Part shown: positions 34,896-47,762 of the stretch, in pieces
Numbering within the stretch: position 1 is the stretch's first letter
Layout: every line of letters begins with the position of its first letter
From: Punica granatum
Taxonomy: Eukaryota > Streptophyta > Magnoliopsida > Myrtales > Lythraceae
Direction: 5' to 3'
Assembly: GCF_007655135.1 (NCBI RefSeq)
Contig: NC_045129.1
Coordinates: 19,256,274 to 19,320,273 of the forward strand
DNA length: 64,000 nt
Notes under the pieces: generated by a model
What the model was told of the DNA's origin: nothing
Databases searched by the model: none
The model's input: only the letters and a program-made list of their open reading frames with translations
Made by a program: the position numbers and the translations under genes

Positions 34896-36499
34896 GTGAA
34901 GCTAATGAGCAATTAAGCAAAACAAAGCACCATTAAGGGCCTCATTAGCAAAAGTCGGCTGCCCTAATGGAGATGAGGATGAATGTCATCCATGTATCTT
35001 GATGAGGAAGAGCCAAGAAGCATTAATGGAGATGGAGTTAATGGCTTGAGTGTTGACTAGAAAGACTAAAGATATTTTGGGCTAGGTGAGGGCAAGAGAG
35101 GAAGAGGAAAAGGCCGAAAATTTTGGGGCAAAGGGCGGTTGCCCTTGGGCAGCCCGTGGGTCCCACGGCTTGTGAGGAGAAACCGGGAGAAGACTCGGGT
35201 CTCAATTGGTTGTGCATTCGAAGTTCGTGGTTCGAATTGAACGTCGAATTGTCGATATACGCGAGAAAACGGAGTTAATGAGCCCGAGATTGACATTTTT
35301 CATGGAGAAATGTCCCGGATGTGTGTGAGGCTCGGAAGCCGGTTTTGCTCATTGTAAGTGACCAGGGCGAAGTTGTCCGCTTCTGACAGCATATCTCGTA
35401 TCTGCATCTCACGTTGGTCATTTTGACATAAATTGTCAGACAACATGAACAATCCTCCCTTAAGCCGATAATGCTAACGTGGGGCCGGAGACATCCTAGG
35501 AGGCCGAAACTGGATTTCTCAGGATGACTTCTGAGTTGCTTGGGCACTCCGGAGATTACTGTAATCTCTGTTTGTCAAGATCAGACCTCCAAGGACTTGA
35601 AAAGTGTATCTGAGACCTCTAAAGTATTGCTCGGGAGGTCTAGATGAGTCGTGTGGTTTATTCCGACGATTCCACGTTGAGCCTTGAGAAGGCTAACATG
35701 ATGTAGGGTAAACACTCGACATCAAGTTTCCGTGAAAAGAACCTCCAGATATGCATTTCCACTGAAAATGGCCATTTCCGCTCCTCGGAGGTTACTCGGG
35801 AAACTGATGAGCGTTTTGCTGTCTGTTTTGCCCAATTGCGAATGTCCGCTAGAGTTTTTAGGGCAATGCGGTATGAACTTTGTTTGTCGTAATTCCATCA
35901 GACCAGTCTCCGGCTATGCTCTTCTGAAGAAGGGTATGCTTATTTTGCCGCTCGGAAGTCATTTGAAGTGTCTGTGGGACTTCCGAGAGACAATTTGAAG
36001 CATTGTTCATGCTCTGTGTGCTGGTGGGGCATGGCCGCGTCTGATATTTGGAATTAACTTTTCTCCAGGAAACCGGCATTTTTGGACTTTCACTGAAAAG
36101 TTGTCTGTATACAGAAAGTTGTTCTGTATAGAGCAGATGATTTGCAAAATGCCTTTGGGGACACTTTTCATCTATTTGGCATTGAAGTGAATTTTTGGAG
36201 TCCAATATTGGCTATTTTCCGACGATTGAGCGAACTATCGAAAAATAGTACCGTCCGTGTGATATACTGAAAATGCCGGTTTTGGACATTGTTGAGCTCT
36301 CTGGTCGCTCTGTTGCCTTTTGGTGACCTCTGGAGTCCTTCTGTCACATCCATGGGTCATTTGCTCAATTTTGCCGACTTGAGGATAAATAGTGATTTCT
36401 TACTCTGCCGAGCCATTTTCTGTATTCTGCTCAAGTTGTGGCTTGGATCATTGCTGATATCGTTGTTTGGAATGGTGAGCCAAAATGAGGTGCTGACAG

Positions 36500-36513
36500 C
36501 TTGCCCCTCTTTG
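36500..36513 (-). promoter_or_regulatory. E2 polypurine tract
   Basis: AAAGAGGGGCAAGC on the minus strand, directly before the TGTCAGC start of the 3' LTR. Matches the tracts of E3 (19804) and E1 (54598). Confidence 0.88.
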
Positions 36514-38177
36514 ACTGCTTGCTCGGGTAGAGGATGCAGCCAAAAATTCCAGAAGCACCCTAGTTTGATAGCAATGATCAAGGTGGAATTTCCTATATTG
36601 CCCTCTCCTTCTTGCTTTGGATATGTGGGATGTTGTACCTAATAAAAAGGAAATATAGTGAGATGCGCACAATAGACATGTAGAGTTCGGAACAAAGCTG
36701 AGATAGGCAATTAAAGTCAGGATTGACCCGACGGGGACTGACCCCAGTGCAGAAAGTAAAGTCGGGATTGACCCGAAGGGGATTGACCCCGGTAAAGTCG
36801 GGATTGACCCGAAGGGTTTGCAATATGCACGGGGCGCATACCGAATGAACTGCATGGTTCAAAGGCGCCTACCCAGTGGACTTGCGAGGTGCACGAGCGC
36901 TTGTTCTGCGGGTTTGCAAGGTGCACTGCGTTCTTGAGAAGGTGCACGCCAATTAAAGTGCATTGCGAAAAGGAAGGTGCACGCCAATTAAAGTGCATTG
37001 CGGAAATAAAGGTGCACTGCGTTCCTGAGAAGGTGCACGCCAATTGAAGTGCATTGCGGAAATAAAGGTGCACGAAGTAAATGCAAACGCTGAGGAGTGG
37101 TGTGAGGTGTAGAAGGAATCATTGTGCTTCCTCCATCACTGAGTTCGTCCATGTCGCAATCGATGCTGTGGTAGGACGCTTCATTGCTTGCCAACTGATT
37201 TTGATGTCACTGAATGCCTGGAGTGCTATCCTGAAGGTCTCTCTTCGGATTTAGACTGTAGTTTTTGGCATAAGGCAGACATGCATTCGTCAAAGAAAAA
37301 CTCTTTTCGGGGTTCACATCCTGCTTCCTGCATCTAGAATCAAAAGAGCTAATAGTGGTTGTCAATCTTACTCTATAACCATAATGATGTGTAAAGAAGT
37401 CTGAATAATAATGCTTTGGGGATTTGAATATAATGACCATTTAAAGGGGTGGTCGTCTCCCGCTAAATTGTGACTTGACAAGAAAGGCTTTTTTTTTTTT
37501 TTACAGAACGGGCATGACCCGTAGAATTTGCATTAAGGTAAACGGGGGGATTTTGGGATCCTCCAAATCAAGGATACGACGATTCGACTGCATATCGAAA
37601 TGTGTCTTGTGCTGTGAGAGTCAAAGAGAGTTTGCTTGCACCGAAGACTGCCAAACTACTACTTGTTGTCGCTTCAGACTGAGTGTAGCTGTCATTTCAT
37701 AGTCGAGCTGCCAAAGGCCCCTAACTTTTGCCTAGGTCGCAAGACGCGTGACGACCTAGCGGGGTATTCTTTTAGACTTTTCTCTCATTTAGAGCTCACC
37801 TTTTGCTATGACCGTCCTGATTGGATCTGGTCATACCTCTCGGTTCCTCTAACTTTTGCCTAGGGCACCCTTTCGGGTTTTCACTCTAGCGAGGATTTCG
37901 TTTTGTACTCTCCTTTTGCCATGGCCCCCCTTTGCGAGATTTTAAACCGTGCCCCTCATTCCCTAATTTTTGCCCAGGCCGCCTCAAAGAGGTTTTCAAC
38001 CTAGCGGGAGATTCATTATTTTTCTCTCAGGAAAAGTTCAGAGAAAGGGAAAGAGCAGAAGAGGGGAGTGTATTAGTAAGCAGAAATGAAAGTGCTGGGA
38101 AATTATACATGCGAAGAAAGCTAAAAATGTAATGTGCATTTGAGAAAAACATCCACAGTGGAATGAGGGAAACACCA
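36514..38177 (-). other. E2 3' noncoding region with repeats and hairpin modules
   Basis: No coding frame of substance. From the pol side: hairpin modules at about 37730-38010 with CTAGGTT/GGCCTGG, CCC/GGG and TATGACC/GGTCATA arms (37829-37835 and 37807-37813), each followed by GCAAAA-type boxes. A T-run lies at 37487-37502, then a tandem array at about 36835-37075 of 'ggtgcacgccaattgaagtgcattgcgg'. The segment is homologous, in opposite orientation, to E1 25803-26515 plus 53243-54611. Confidence 0.75.
36835..37075 (-). repeat. Tandem repeat with GGTGCACGCCAATTGAAGTG units
   Basis: Units containing 'aaggtgcacgccaattaaag' and 'tgcattgcggaaataaaggtgcactgcgttc' repeat about four times. E1 has an expanded, opposite-strand version at 53600-54110. 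Confidence 0.8.
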
Positions 38178-41100
38178 TCACGGATAGTATTTCTTAAGTG
38201 TATCAGCGTTGACCGGAAGAGCGTTCTCGTTCCCGTCCATATCATTGAGAATGATTGCCCCCCGTCAAAGACTTCTTTAACGATGAAGGGACCGTCGTAT
38301 TTGTATGCAAACTTGCCCCTGGAATCAGGGGCGATATGCAAAACTTTCCGCAGGACGAGGTCACCGGGGCTGAACTCGCGGGGACGAACTTTCTTATTAA
38401 AAGCTCGGGCCATTCTTTGCTGATAGCACTGACCGTGGCAAAGTGCTGTTAGCCACCTCTCATCAATGAGATTAAGCTGTTCGTAGCGTTGCTTCGCCCA
38501 TTCTGCTTCCTTGAGCTTGGACTCGGCAAGGACCCTCATAGAGGGAATCTCTACTTCGATTGGAAGAACTGCTTCCATGCCATAGACCAAAGAATACGGG
38601 GTTGCTCCAGTGGATGAGCGGATAGAAGTCCGATACGCCAAGAGTGCGAACGGGAGCATCTCGTGCCAGTCTTTGTAATTCACTGTCATTTTTTCGATGA
38701 TTTTCTTTATGTTCTTGTTTGCTGCCTCTATCGCGCCGTTCATTTGTGGACGATACGGAGAGGAGTTGCGGTGTAGGATCTTGAACTGTGCACAGAGCTC
38801 GTCAATGAGCTTATTATTCAAATTCTTGGCGTTGTCTGTGACAAGTGTCGCAGGGACCCCGTAACTTGCGATAATGTCGCGTTTGAGGAAGCGTGCCACG
38901 GTCTTTGCAGTGACCGATGCAAGGGTGATAGCTTCGATCCATTTGGTGAAGTAATCGATAGCTACCAGTATGAACAAGTGCCCATTGGATGCTTTGGGGT
39001 TAATAGGACCAATCACGTCCATGCCCCACATTGAAAAGGGCCACGGAGCAGCCATTGGATGCAGCTCGTTGGGTGGTGCTCTGATTTGATTCGCGTAGAC
39101 TTGACACAAGTGACAATGCCTGACATGTTTGACGCAGTCAGTCTCCATGGTGGACCAGAAATACCCGAGTCGCATGAGCTTCTTTGCTAGCATGAGCCTG
39201 TTCATGTGAGGTCCGCAATTTCCCTCGTGCACTTCTTCCATGAGGCGTTGTGCCTCATTCTCATCAACACACCGAAGCAGTGTGGCATCGAATGAACGGC
39301 GGTAGAGGGTCTCACCACTCAGGAAGAAATTTGCTGCAATGCGCCGAAGAGTCCTCCGGTCATGTCGATCGGTGAATGCTGGGAATTGACCCGTTTGTAG
39401 CAAGTGTTTAATGTCTGCATACCACGATTTGCCGTCGACAGCGTCGATTACATCGCAATGGGCAGGGCCCTGAGCAATCTCAAACTCGAGGGGCTCGATG
39501 AGATTCTCTTTTGTGATGCTAACCATGGAAGCAAGCGTTGCGAGTGCATCGGCGAACTGGTTCTTCATGCGCGGTGTGTATGTAAATGAAATGTCCTTGA
39601 AGTTCTCTGTCAAGTCTTCGAGGTACTCATGATATGGCACCAGTTTCGGATCTTTCATCTTCCACTGTTTGAGTGTCTGAAAGATTGTGAGCATAGAATC
39701 TCCAAACACTTCAAGCTCCTTGACTTTGAGGTCGATCGCCGCCTGCAAGCCGAGGATACATGCCTCATATTCAGCTATGTTGTTGGTGCAGGGGAAATCA
39801 ATCTTCGCTGCAACAGGGAAATGACGCCCTTCTGGGGATATCAGCACTGCACCAATACCTGACCCGGTGGAATTGACTGCACCATCGAAGTACATCTTCC
39901 ATCTAGTAATTTCCTCCTCACTACTCATTTGGAGGATTCCTTCGTCTGGAAAGTCAGAGTCGATTGGTGTGTCATCGACAATTGGGAACTCTGCTAGATG
40001 ATCTGCTATCGCTTGGCCCTTCACTGATGTGCGCAACACATATTCGATGTCGTACTCCGTCAGTTGGCAACGCCATTTTGCTATATTCCTCATGGAGGAC
40101 GGAGTGCTAAGTAGATATTTCAAAGGATCTGTCTTCGACAGCAGGCGAACAGTATGGTAGAGAGTGTATTGCCGGAGCCTTTGCATGACCCACACAAGTG
40201 CGCAACACATTTTCTCTATCTCAGGGTAATTGGACTCCCCTTCAGTGAACTTTTTGCTTAAATAATAAATTGCTCGCTCTGCGTGAGAGGAATCGTCCTT
40301 TTGCCCTAACATGCATCCGATGGATTGTCGGCGTACCGTCAGGTACATAATGAGAGGACAATCCGGTGAGGGTGGAACCAACACCGGCGGCTGAATTAGG
40401 TATGCCTTGATGATATCAAAAGCTTTCTGACACTCGTCATCCCATTCGACCGCTACATTTTTGCGAAGCAAACGGAAGAGTGGTTGGCACTTATTTGTCA
40501 AATTTGCAATGAAACGCGATGTAATTCAGCCGTCCTAAGAAGCTCCTTACTTCGCGCACTGTCGATGGAGGGGGCAATTCCATGATCGCTTTAACCTTGT
40601 CGGGGTCGACCTCGATGCCTTCCTCACTAACTATAAACCCTAACAATTTCCCTGACTTGATGCCAAATGTACATTTCGCTGGGTTAAGTCGAAGTTTATA
40701 CTTCTTGAGACGGTCGAACAGTCGCTTGAGGTTAACCAAATGATCTTCTCCTTCTTTGGACTTCGCAATCATGTCGTCGACATAGACCTCGATCTCTTTA
40801 TGCATCATGTCATGAAAGAGAGTGACCATTGCCCGTTGATAGGTTGCCCCGACATTTTTTAGACCGAAAGGCATGACCTTGTAGCAAAATGTACCCCACA
40901 TCGTGATGAATGTGGTTTTGACTTTATCCTCCTCGGCCATCTGAATTTGATTGTATCCAGAGAAACCGTCCATGAAGGAGAATTGTGTGTGGCGTGCTGT
41001 ATTATCCACCAAGACATCGATGTGAGGCAGCGGGAAGTTATCCTTTGGGCTAGCCCTATTGAGATCTCGGTAGTCGATGCAGACTCTAGCTTTCCCATTT

Positions 41101-41616
41101 TTCTTCTCCACTGGAACAATGTTCGCTACCCATTCAGAGTAATTGCATACCTCCAAGAATCCCGTGTCTACCTGCTTGATGACCTCTTCCTTAATGCGTA
41201 AGAGAAGGTCAGCTCGTTGACGTCGCAAGTGTTGGCGCTTGGGTGGGAATCTTTCAGTGTCGAGTGGAAGGAAATGCTTTACGATCGAGGGGTCTAGGCC
41301 TGGCATATCAGCATAGGACCAAGCAAAGACCTCCTGATACTCTGTTAAGAAGTCGATCATTCGGGCCCTCTGTACAAGGTCAAGTCCAGTCCCGATTCTA
41401 AGGGTGCGTGGTTCTTTTGCATTGCCTATGTTGATGTCTTCGGTTGGCTCGACGGAAGTGAGTTGGTGGTTTTCGAGACGATGCAAACTCTCTTCTATCT
41501 CGGGCACGCGATCGTCCTCGTCAAGTTCTTCCCCGAAGTATATGGGTAGGGACTTTCCGAGGTGTGTTTCGAGTGAATTCGAATCGTTATATCCGTGATT
41601 TAGATTCGATTGGAGC
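38178..41616 (-). pseudogene. pol: E2 pol: RT, RNase H, second RNase H, integrase
   Basis: The second exon-like block encodes RT with CIDYRDLNRAS, FMDGFSGYNQI and the catalytic YVDDM. A degenerate Ty3-type RNase H follows. The second RNase H has D, E, D and D in YFDGA, AEYEA, GDSML and FADALA. Integrase shows an HHCC finger ending HCHLC and catalytic D, D, E in GMDVIGP, TDNAKN and NGAIEAANK. The extra RNase H is diagnostic of the Tat group. Two bases are missing near 40520 (after LNYI), shifting the frame between RT and RNase H. One G is lost near 38260, garbling the last 30 residues compared with E1. Otherwise both stretches are open for 377 and 824 codons. The proteins copy RNA to DNA and insert it. 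Confidence 0.95.
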
Positions 41617-41807
41617 CTGGACATGAAAGTGAATTGTTTTAGAAATTAAAGATGCTAGAAGTAAGTGCAAGAGAGAGAATTTAGACACAGGAAATCAAAA
41701 AGCATGCAGGGATTCTATTAACAGGCCATAACAAAAACCCCTCTTCTGTCATGTGGCTTATGGCGTTGCCGACATGCAGGTAGCATTATATATAAAGACC
41801 ATCTTAC
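41617..41807 (-). other. Predicted 191-nt intron between protease and RT
   Basis: The protease frame ends at a stop inside a GTAAGA donor (41807-41802). A T-rich tract and TTTCATGTCCAG acceptor end at 41617. Joining 41808 to 41616 restores one frame, ...VADV then LQSNLNHG..., into RT. The length is not a multiple of three and the interval has stops, so an unspliced message cannot make RT in this frame. An intron at this very place is known for Ogre elements. Splicing here is inferred from sequence only. Confidence 0.75.
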
Positions 41808-44800
41808 ACATCGGCAACTATGGCCAAGTAGAGCGGAACTGAAGTCCAGTTGGTAAGCTCCTCATCCTCCCGTACAGGGCGGATATGAACCTTAGAAAAT
41901 GTCTCCTCAGTGACGGCATATATGGCTGGCAAAGCCAAAAACGCTTCAACTGCATCCGAAGAGAAGTCATTTGTTTCAGTGATCGGGCTCTCGGAGGTGC
42001 CTCCCATGATTTGCGATGGTGCTGCAAAAAACTGTGAGAGCGGTGGAACCAGAATGCCCCTACAGAGCTTTCCGTAATATGCAGCAAGGCGGTGTAGATG
42101 TTTTCCACGATGAGCTTGCATGATCTCATGACAGGAGGGGCGAAAGCCGAGTCCCCTCCTATTGCGGTATTCCTCCATTTCAATCGGTCGAAGGATTCCC
42201 TGTGCACGTGCCCCGAGTCCAGTTCCAGGGACATAATTGTTCTTCAAGAGAACCTTTCCAATCACGCGATCAGTTCGTGATGGACTGACCACTCCGTAGT
42301 CTCGAATTACGGAGATCGTGTCGAAAGAATGGAACGGGAGATTCTGGTCTTCTCCAATGCTGATATAAGGGATGGCCGTTTCTTTATAGACTGCGTAATC
42401 TTCCTCGCCGTTGATAGTGATGAGTTTGCCTTCGACAAAGAATTTCAACTTCTGGTGCAATGATGAAGGAACGGCGCCGGCGGCGTGAATCCATGGCCTT
42501 CCGAGTGGGAGACTGAAAGCATTGGGTATTTCAAGGATCTGGAAGGTAACAGAGAATGAGCAAGGACCTACATCAATTAGGAGATCAATTTTACCGTTCA
42601 CCACTCTCTTAGAGCCGTCAAAGGCTCGAACAGTGGTCTTGCTTGCACGAATGCGACTCATGTCCACGTTCATCTGTTTCAACGTGGAGACGGGGCAAAC
42701 GTTAAGAGCAGAGCCGTTGTCGATCATGACTCGACCAACGACGTGGTTGTTGCACTTGTAAACTATATGCAATGCCCGCAAGTGTCCTTGTCATTCCGAG
42801 GGAATTTCGTCTTCCGAAAAGGAAATCTGATTCGAGAAAATAGAGTTCACCGTCTCCTCGATTCTATCCGGTGCAGTATCTTTCGGGACTTGTGCCGCAG
42901 TGAGAACTTTCAGCAAAGCGTTCCGATGAGGTTCGGAGTTCAAAAGCAATGCGAGCGGCGATATATGAGCTGGTGACTTGCTCATTTGCTCGACCACTTT
43001 GTATTCGCTTGCTTTGATCACCTTCATGAAAGCTTCAGCTTCTTGATCGGTGACCTTCTTTGTAGAGAGTGACACGGCTTTTGGAACGGTTGAGAACTCA
43101 GTAGCAGGAGCCTTTCCTTTGTCAACAGGCTCTGGACCCTGATAAACCCGTCCTGAACGCGTGATTCCCATCGCGCTCATTTCTAGTTCTGCACTGGCAA
43201 CCTCGCTCTCATATGTCCAGGGAACTCGGCTATCGTGATAAGGCTCCTTTGCAGGAACTTCGATAACGAACGGAATGGGAGCGAATGCGACTTCTACTGG
43301 AGCATAGTTAATGGCAAATGGAGTTGAGGCCTTTTGCGAGTTTTCTTCCTCATCAATAGCAGCAATGCTAATCATGTTCACAGAAGGTCCTGAACCTGAT
43401 CCATGATCAGGAAGAGGATTTGCACGGACATTCGGCGGCTTCACCTCATTAAAGGAGATTTGTCTTGCATCAATCATCTCCTGGATTTTATCCCGGAGTC
43501 TCCAACAAGTATCCAGAGTGTGACCAGGAGCACCCTGATGAAATTCATAGCGAAGATTTTGGTTATGCATGGACGGATCTAAATGGGGACTGGGTGCTTC
43601 TGTTTTGATCTTGTTGCCTGCAAGGAGCTATCTGAATATGTGAGAGGGGGGAGCTGGTAAATTGGTGTATTGCTTGCGTGAACGCGGTTGAGCAGCACTG
43701 TCTTGTTGAGTTCTAGGAGCTGGAACACGTTGAGCCGGCTGAGGAGGTCTCGAAGCCGGGGGTCTAGCTTGTTGAACTTGAACAGGAGCGTACTGTTGCG
43801 GAGGTTACGTCTGGATAACAGTTGGCGAGGTTGAGAAATAAGCTTGCGGCGTTTGATGAGGTTGCACATAATGCACGGGATGCGCATATGCCTGAGAAGC
43901 CGGTAATGCAGGGGTGTAGTCCACCGAAATTGGCTGTGGAGCTTGATGTCCAGAATTGACGATGCCAATAGTCGCGTCTTTGCCTCTCCTGGATATTCCA
44001 GCGGTTTGTTTCTTCGGTGTCTCTCCATCCTTCTTCCTTGACGGGCCTTCAATTCTTCCTAGCTTAACACCCATATCCAACTTCTTTCCTGGCTCAATCA
44101 GGTCTGAGAAAGAGGAAGTATGAGCTAGGAGATGTGAGTAATATGCGCCTCTGAGCGTAGAATGAAACAGTTGAACTTGCTGTCGCTCAGTGATTGGAGG
44201 AATGTGCTTTGCCGCTTTTCCCCTCCATTCCGTTGCGTATGCTTCGAAAGTTTGACTTTCTCTCATCTCTGTCATGCTAAGATCAAGAAGAGTAGGAGGT
44301 GTCTCTGCACAGAATCGGTACTGGTCGAGGAATTTCTGAGAAAGATCTGTCCATGTAGGGATGTCATCGGCTTTCAGGGTCATAAACCAATCTAGCGCCT
44401 ATCCCGTAAGACTGTCTTGGAAAGTCTGGATGACAAATTCCTCGTAATCCCAATACGAAAGCATTTTGCTATGATAGTGACGGAGATGATGCCGAGGGTC
44501 TTTGGTCCCATCGTACCTCTTAAAATCTGGAATCTTGATCTTAGGGGGCAACAACATGCCCGGAAAGAGATCCAGTCACTGTCACCGAAGTCAGGACGGG
44601 ACGTGCCTGCTTGGAGGGCTCGAATGGTTTCCTCCACTCTCTTCATTCTTTTCTCCTGTTCATTTTCAGGAGGAATGTTCGTCGGTAGAACTGCAGGAGC
44701 GGCATGAGTAGGCGTGCCTGGTTCAGTGGGGGGAATATTTAGAGGCGGTGGACTTTGGTAGGAAAAGCTCATTTGGGTTTGTGGAGCTTGGAAGGAAAAA

Positions 44801-45401
44801 GGTTCCGCAGTGGGAGCAGGGATTTGTGTGATCGCGTCTGGAGAACCGTCGGTGGTGGAACGGTGTAAATTGGAGGTTGAGTAGGTATGGTGAGCGGCAG
44901 CAAAGTGAGCATCGCGGGATCTGTTGATAGGAATGCCGCGGGTGGAAACGGCACTGATGTAGGAGCCGGTGGTGGTGGCATAGGATCACTGACTGGGCTG
45001 ACTGTCGGCACATATGTCATTGCTGAAAAAGACATATCTTCGCTATCAGTCACATAAATAGGCGGGTCGATCGGACTCAGGTGAACAGTTGTCCTGCGTT
45101 CAGGAGGTGGAGTGTGGCTCGAGGAAGCTCGGTTTTGATCCCGAAGCATAGCCATGAGCTCTGTCATATTGGTATTCATGTTGGCAGCCAATTGATTAAC
45201 CGTCCCTTCGAGTGCGGCAAAACGCACGGGATCGACAACATTGGATGGCGCTTGTGCAGGAGAAGGGAGGTGCGTTGGAAGAACACCAGAATACGCTATA
45301 GATGCTGGAGATGACATCACGTGCGTGTCTTGCGGAAGGGAGTGTGCCGGCATTGGTGGTGCGTCTTGCTCCGAGATAACGGGTTGTTGCTCTTCGGCCA
45401 T
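41808..45401 (-). pseudogene. gag-pro: E2 gag-protease, with frameshifts and stops
   Basis: It begins at 45401 with MAEEQQP and a Pro-rich N-terminus containing the conserved FAALEGTVNQLAANM. The gag core has RVEETIRALQA, ALDWFMTL and FEAYATEWRGKA. A zinc-knuckle-like FHQGAPGHTLDTCW lies near 43530, with its first cysteine position occupied by tyrosine. The aspartic protease has MIDNGSALNVCP as active site (DNG in place of DTG/DSG), followed by a G-patch-like GTGLGARAQGIL...RRGLGF. Frameshifts occur near 44845 and 44570. In-frame stops lie at 44399-44401, near 43803 and 43625, and a TGA (42791-42793) separates gag from protease in the same frame. Gag packages the RNA; protease cuts the polyprotein. 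Confidence 0.92.
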
Positions 45402-45705
45402 TCTTCCGCGTGCACGAGTAGGATATCGATGTGACGCCAGTTGTTAGTACCTGTATGTACAAGTGTATAAGTGTAATTGTTATGTGTTGATCATCTTCAA
45501 AATGTAAATGACAATGTATGAATGCATGAGATGTATGAGTTTAAAAACACTAATGCCATTATATCAGTTTGATTCACGTTTCACAATTTACAAAGGCAGT
45601 CTGTTTGAAAAGGAAACATAAACATTAAACCGACAACTGTTACAACCCGTAGCTGAGTGAGTGCTACGCGGGTTCTGTACAGGCAAAAACGCTCAGCAAC
45701 TGAGC
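45402..45705 (-). other. E2 spacer between ORF1 and gag
   Basis: About 300 AT-rich bases with no frame. It corresponds to the spacer at 62470-62782 in E4. Splice-like sequences may be present but no boundary is certain. Confidence 0.55.
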
Positions 45706-47202
45706 TCAAGGATGGGAGATCCTGCGCGCTCTTGCCTGCGCTCGATCCAACGTAGCGCTCAAACGTGCTATCTCCCTGTCTTGGCTCACTACGCGTGCAC
45801 GAGTTTGAGCCAACTCGCTCTGAAGCTCTCTGTGATCAGTGAGTTCTGCACAAATATCCACAAGCTCACAGCGAAGACTATCTCGCTCTGCCCTAATGAC
45901 CTACAGCTCTGTGCGCACGGCTCCTTGGACTGAGCTCTCTGCATCTGGAATGTCTGCCTGCGGTGTCTGCAGCATCTGTGGTATGCGTAGCCGACGAACA
46001 GGTGCGAATCCATACGGATGGAACTGCATCACATACGCTGCTGTAGCTGAGAAAGCTCGCTCCTCGTCAGTGGGATGCTCTGGGAAGTACAGTTCCTGGA
46101 CGATGCGCGTGCTCCATAAGCGTCGGACCTCTCTAACCCGTAGAATCCTATCCGGGAGTGAAATTGTGGTGTTTGCCCACCTGAAGCGGTGTGAAGTGCG
46201 ATCTGCCTCTATAGGAATATCTTGTAGCCCACCGAGTTGTCTGATGACTCGGGCTGGAAAGATAAGTGTGCTCCCTAAATGACTGATTAAGGGAAGTCCT
46301 ATAACTGAAGGACATCCAATGATCATGGGACCGCCAGGATTCCAACGTGTAGTCCATAAAAACTATGCTGGGGTGAGCTCTTCCATAAACCGCATCCAGT
46401 CGGTGTAGTTACGGTCGGAGGGTCGAAACACATGAAGTAAACGAGCGATGAGTGAGCGCTCGTCGGTGATACATGGAAAAGGATGGGATAAGCCGAACGG
46501 CCTAATGTGTGCTAGAAGCCAAATCTGAAGCAGATGTGGGGATCCTCTCATCCTGCCCCGTCGATTCTCTCGTACATAGTCAAGAGACCGAATGGTCTCA
46601 GCCAAAACGGCTTCCACATAACTATGGCCTCCTACCACTTGGAGGATGACCTGAGCAAGTGCCCCGTCTGTGAGGTTCGACGAGTACGGGAACAGCATAG
46701 TCCTGAAGATGAGCAAAAGAAACCCGTGACAAGCGTCACGCTGATAAGACTCTCCCGTGGCATTCAGAGCACGGGCCTGTATGAAATCTATGAGCCATGT
46801 AGTCCTAATGCTGTGCTCCCCTCCATACTGAAGCTCGCAATGAATTTCTTCGTTGCGGAGACCTAAAAGGATGGCTAGTCTGTTCTGTATCGTGGCAAAC
46901 TGGTTAGGCACCACGATGTCGTGAATCGGTGTAGACCGCTGAAGGAGTGTCGCATATTCTTCTACTGTAGGGGCTAACTCTGTCCCATGAAAGCTGAAAA
47001 CGGCTCGCTGAGTGTCCCAAAAACTAATGGCAGTTCTGAGTAGGGTCCAATCGACGGGAGAATCAGCGAGTAATGGTAGGTCTCCTATGATGAGCCGGAG
47101 GAATGCATGGTCCACTGGGCGGAATGTGTTCCAAAGGCGAGTAATGTCCGCATATGGTGTGATGATGATATCAAGCCTAGGACAGGGACGCGAGTGATCC
47201 AT
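45706..47202 (-). pseudogene. E2 ORF1, Tat/Ogre-type extra protein
   Basis: 499 codons from MDHSRPCPRLDII to a terminal ISHP plus stop at 45706-45708. Two in-frame TAGs (46363-46365, 45901-45903) break it. The globular part has PVDWTLLRTA, FWDTQRAVFSFHGTEL, ACHGFLL, MRGSPHLLQIWLLAHIRPF and FPEHPTDEERAFSATAAYV. The last 65 or so residues are charged, with heptad-like leucines, and look like a coiled coil. It is homologous over its full length to E4 ORF1 (60970-62469). An ORF upstream of gag is typical of Ogre-like elements and its function is unknown. The fold resembles what I recall of plant DUF7745/mobile-domain-like proteins; that is unchecked. Confidence 0.88.
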
Positions 47203-47762
47203 TCTTACCTAAATGGAGAAGATGTTGGTTTAATGTTTATAAACAAACTGATGCAATGTCCTAGTTTGTTTTGAAAATATGCATGCAGGTGCAGAAAATA
47301 AAAGGCTCGCCTAAAATAAAAACTACGAGCCGACTCAAAGACTCAACTTTTGGGTCGGTTGGCAGCGTGAAGGTTATTTTTGGTCCAGCATGACAGTCCC
47401 TGTTTATGCATGGTTTCAATGTTCTACTGGGAAAACCACTAACTAGGGATGGGGGCTCCCGATTCAAGGGTGTCAATTCCTTGAAATCGAGCGAGGATCT
47501 TTAGGGGCCGGTTCGGTGGCGGAGCCGACTCGATCCGTTCCCTTACTCGGAACCTCTGACTAACCTAGCTTCCTAAATCGGCCCCCGTGGGATTTCAGGC
47601 GAGGTACCTAAATCCACTAGAATGATGCAATGCAAGTGCAGGAAAGTAAAGGTGCATAAAGTAGATAAGCGAAAAATTGCGGGAAGCGGTAAATGGACAA
47701 GCAAGCAGGCAAACGAATCGAGCCTGAACCCACTAAGTATGTCCCCAGTGGAGTCGCCAAGC
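47203..47762 (-). promoter_or_regulatory. E2 5' leader with primer binding site
   Basis: Primer site TGGCGACTCCACTGGGGAC at 47741-47759, three bases from the 5' LTR. The conserved leader block (about 47453-47600) matches E3 and E4. ORF1's ATG is preceded by TTTAGGTAAGA, which is nearly the same in E4 (TCTAGGTAAGG). Confidence 0.85.

Larger units (their letters stand above)
31340..36499 (-). repeat. E2 3' LTR
   Basis: 5160 bp, from TGTACGGAACCGAATG to GGTGCTGACA on the + strand. The other LTR is 5331 bp. Most of the difference lies in the internal minisatellite. The first 127 bases differ at about seven places, while long stretches after 33000 look almost identical by eye. Confidence 0.93.
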
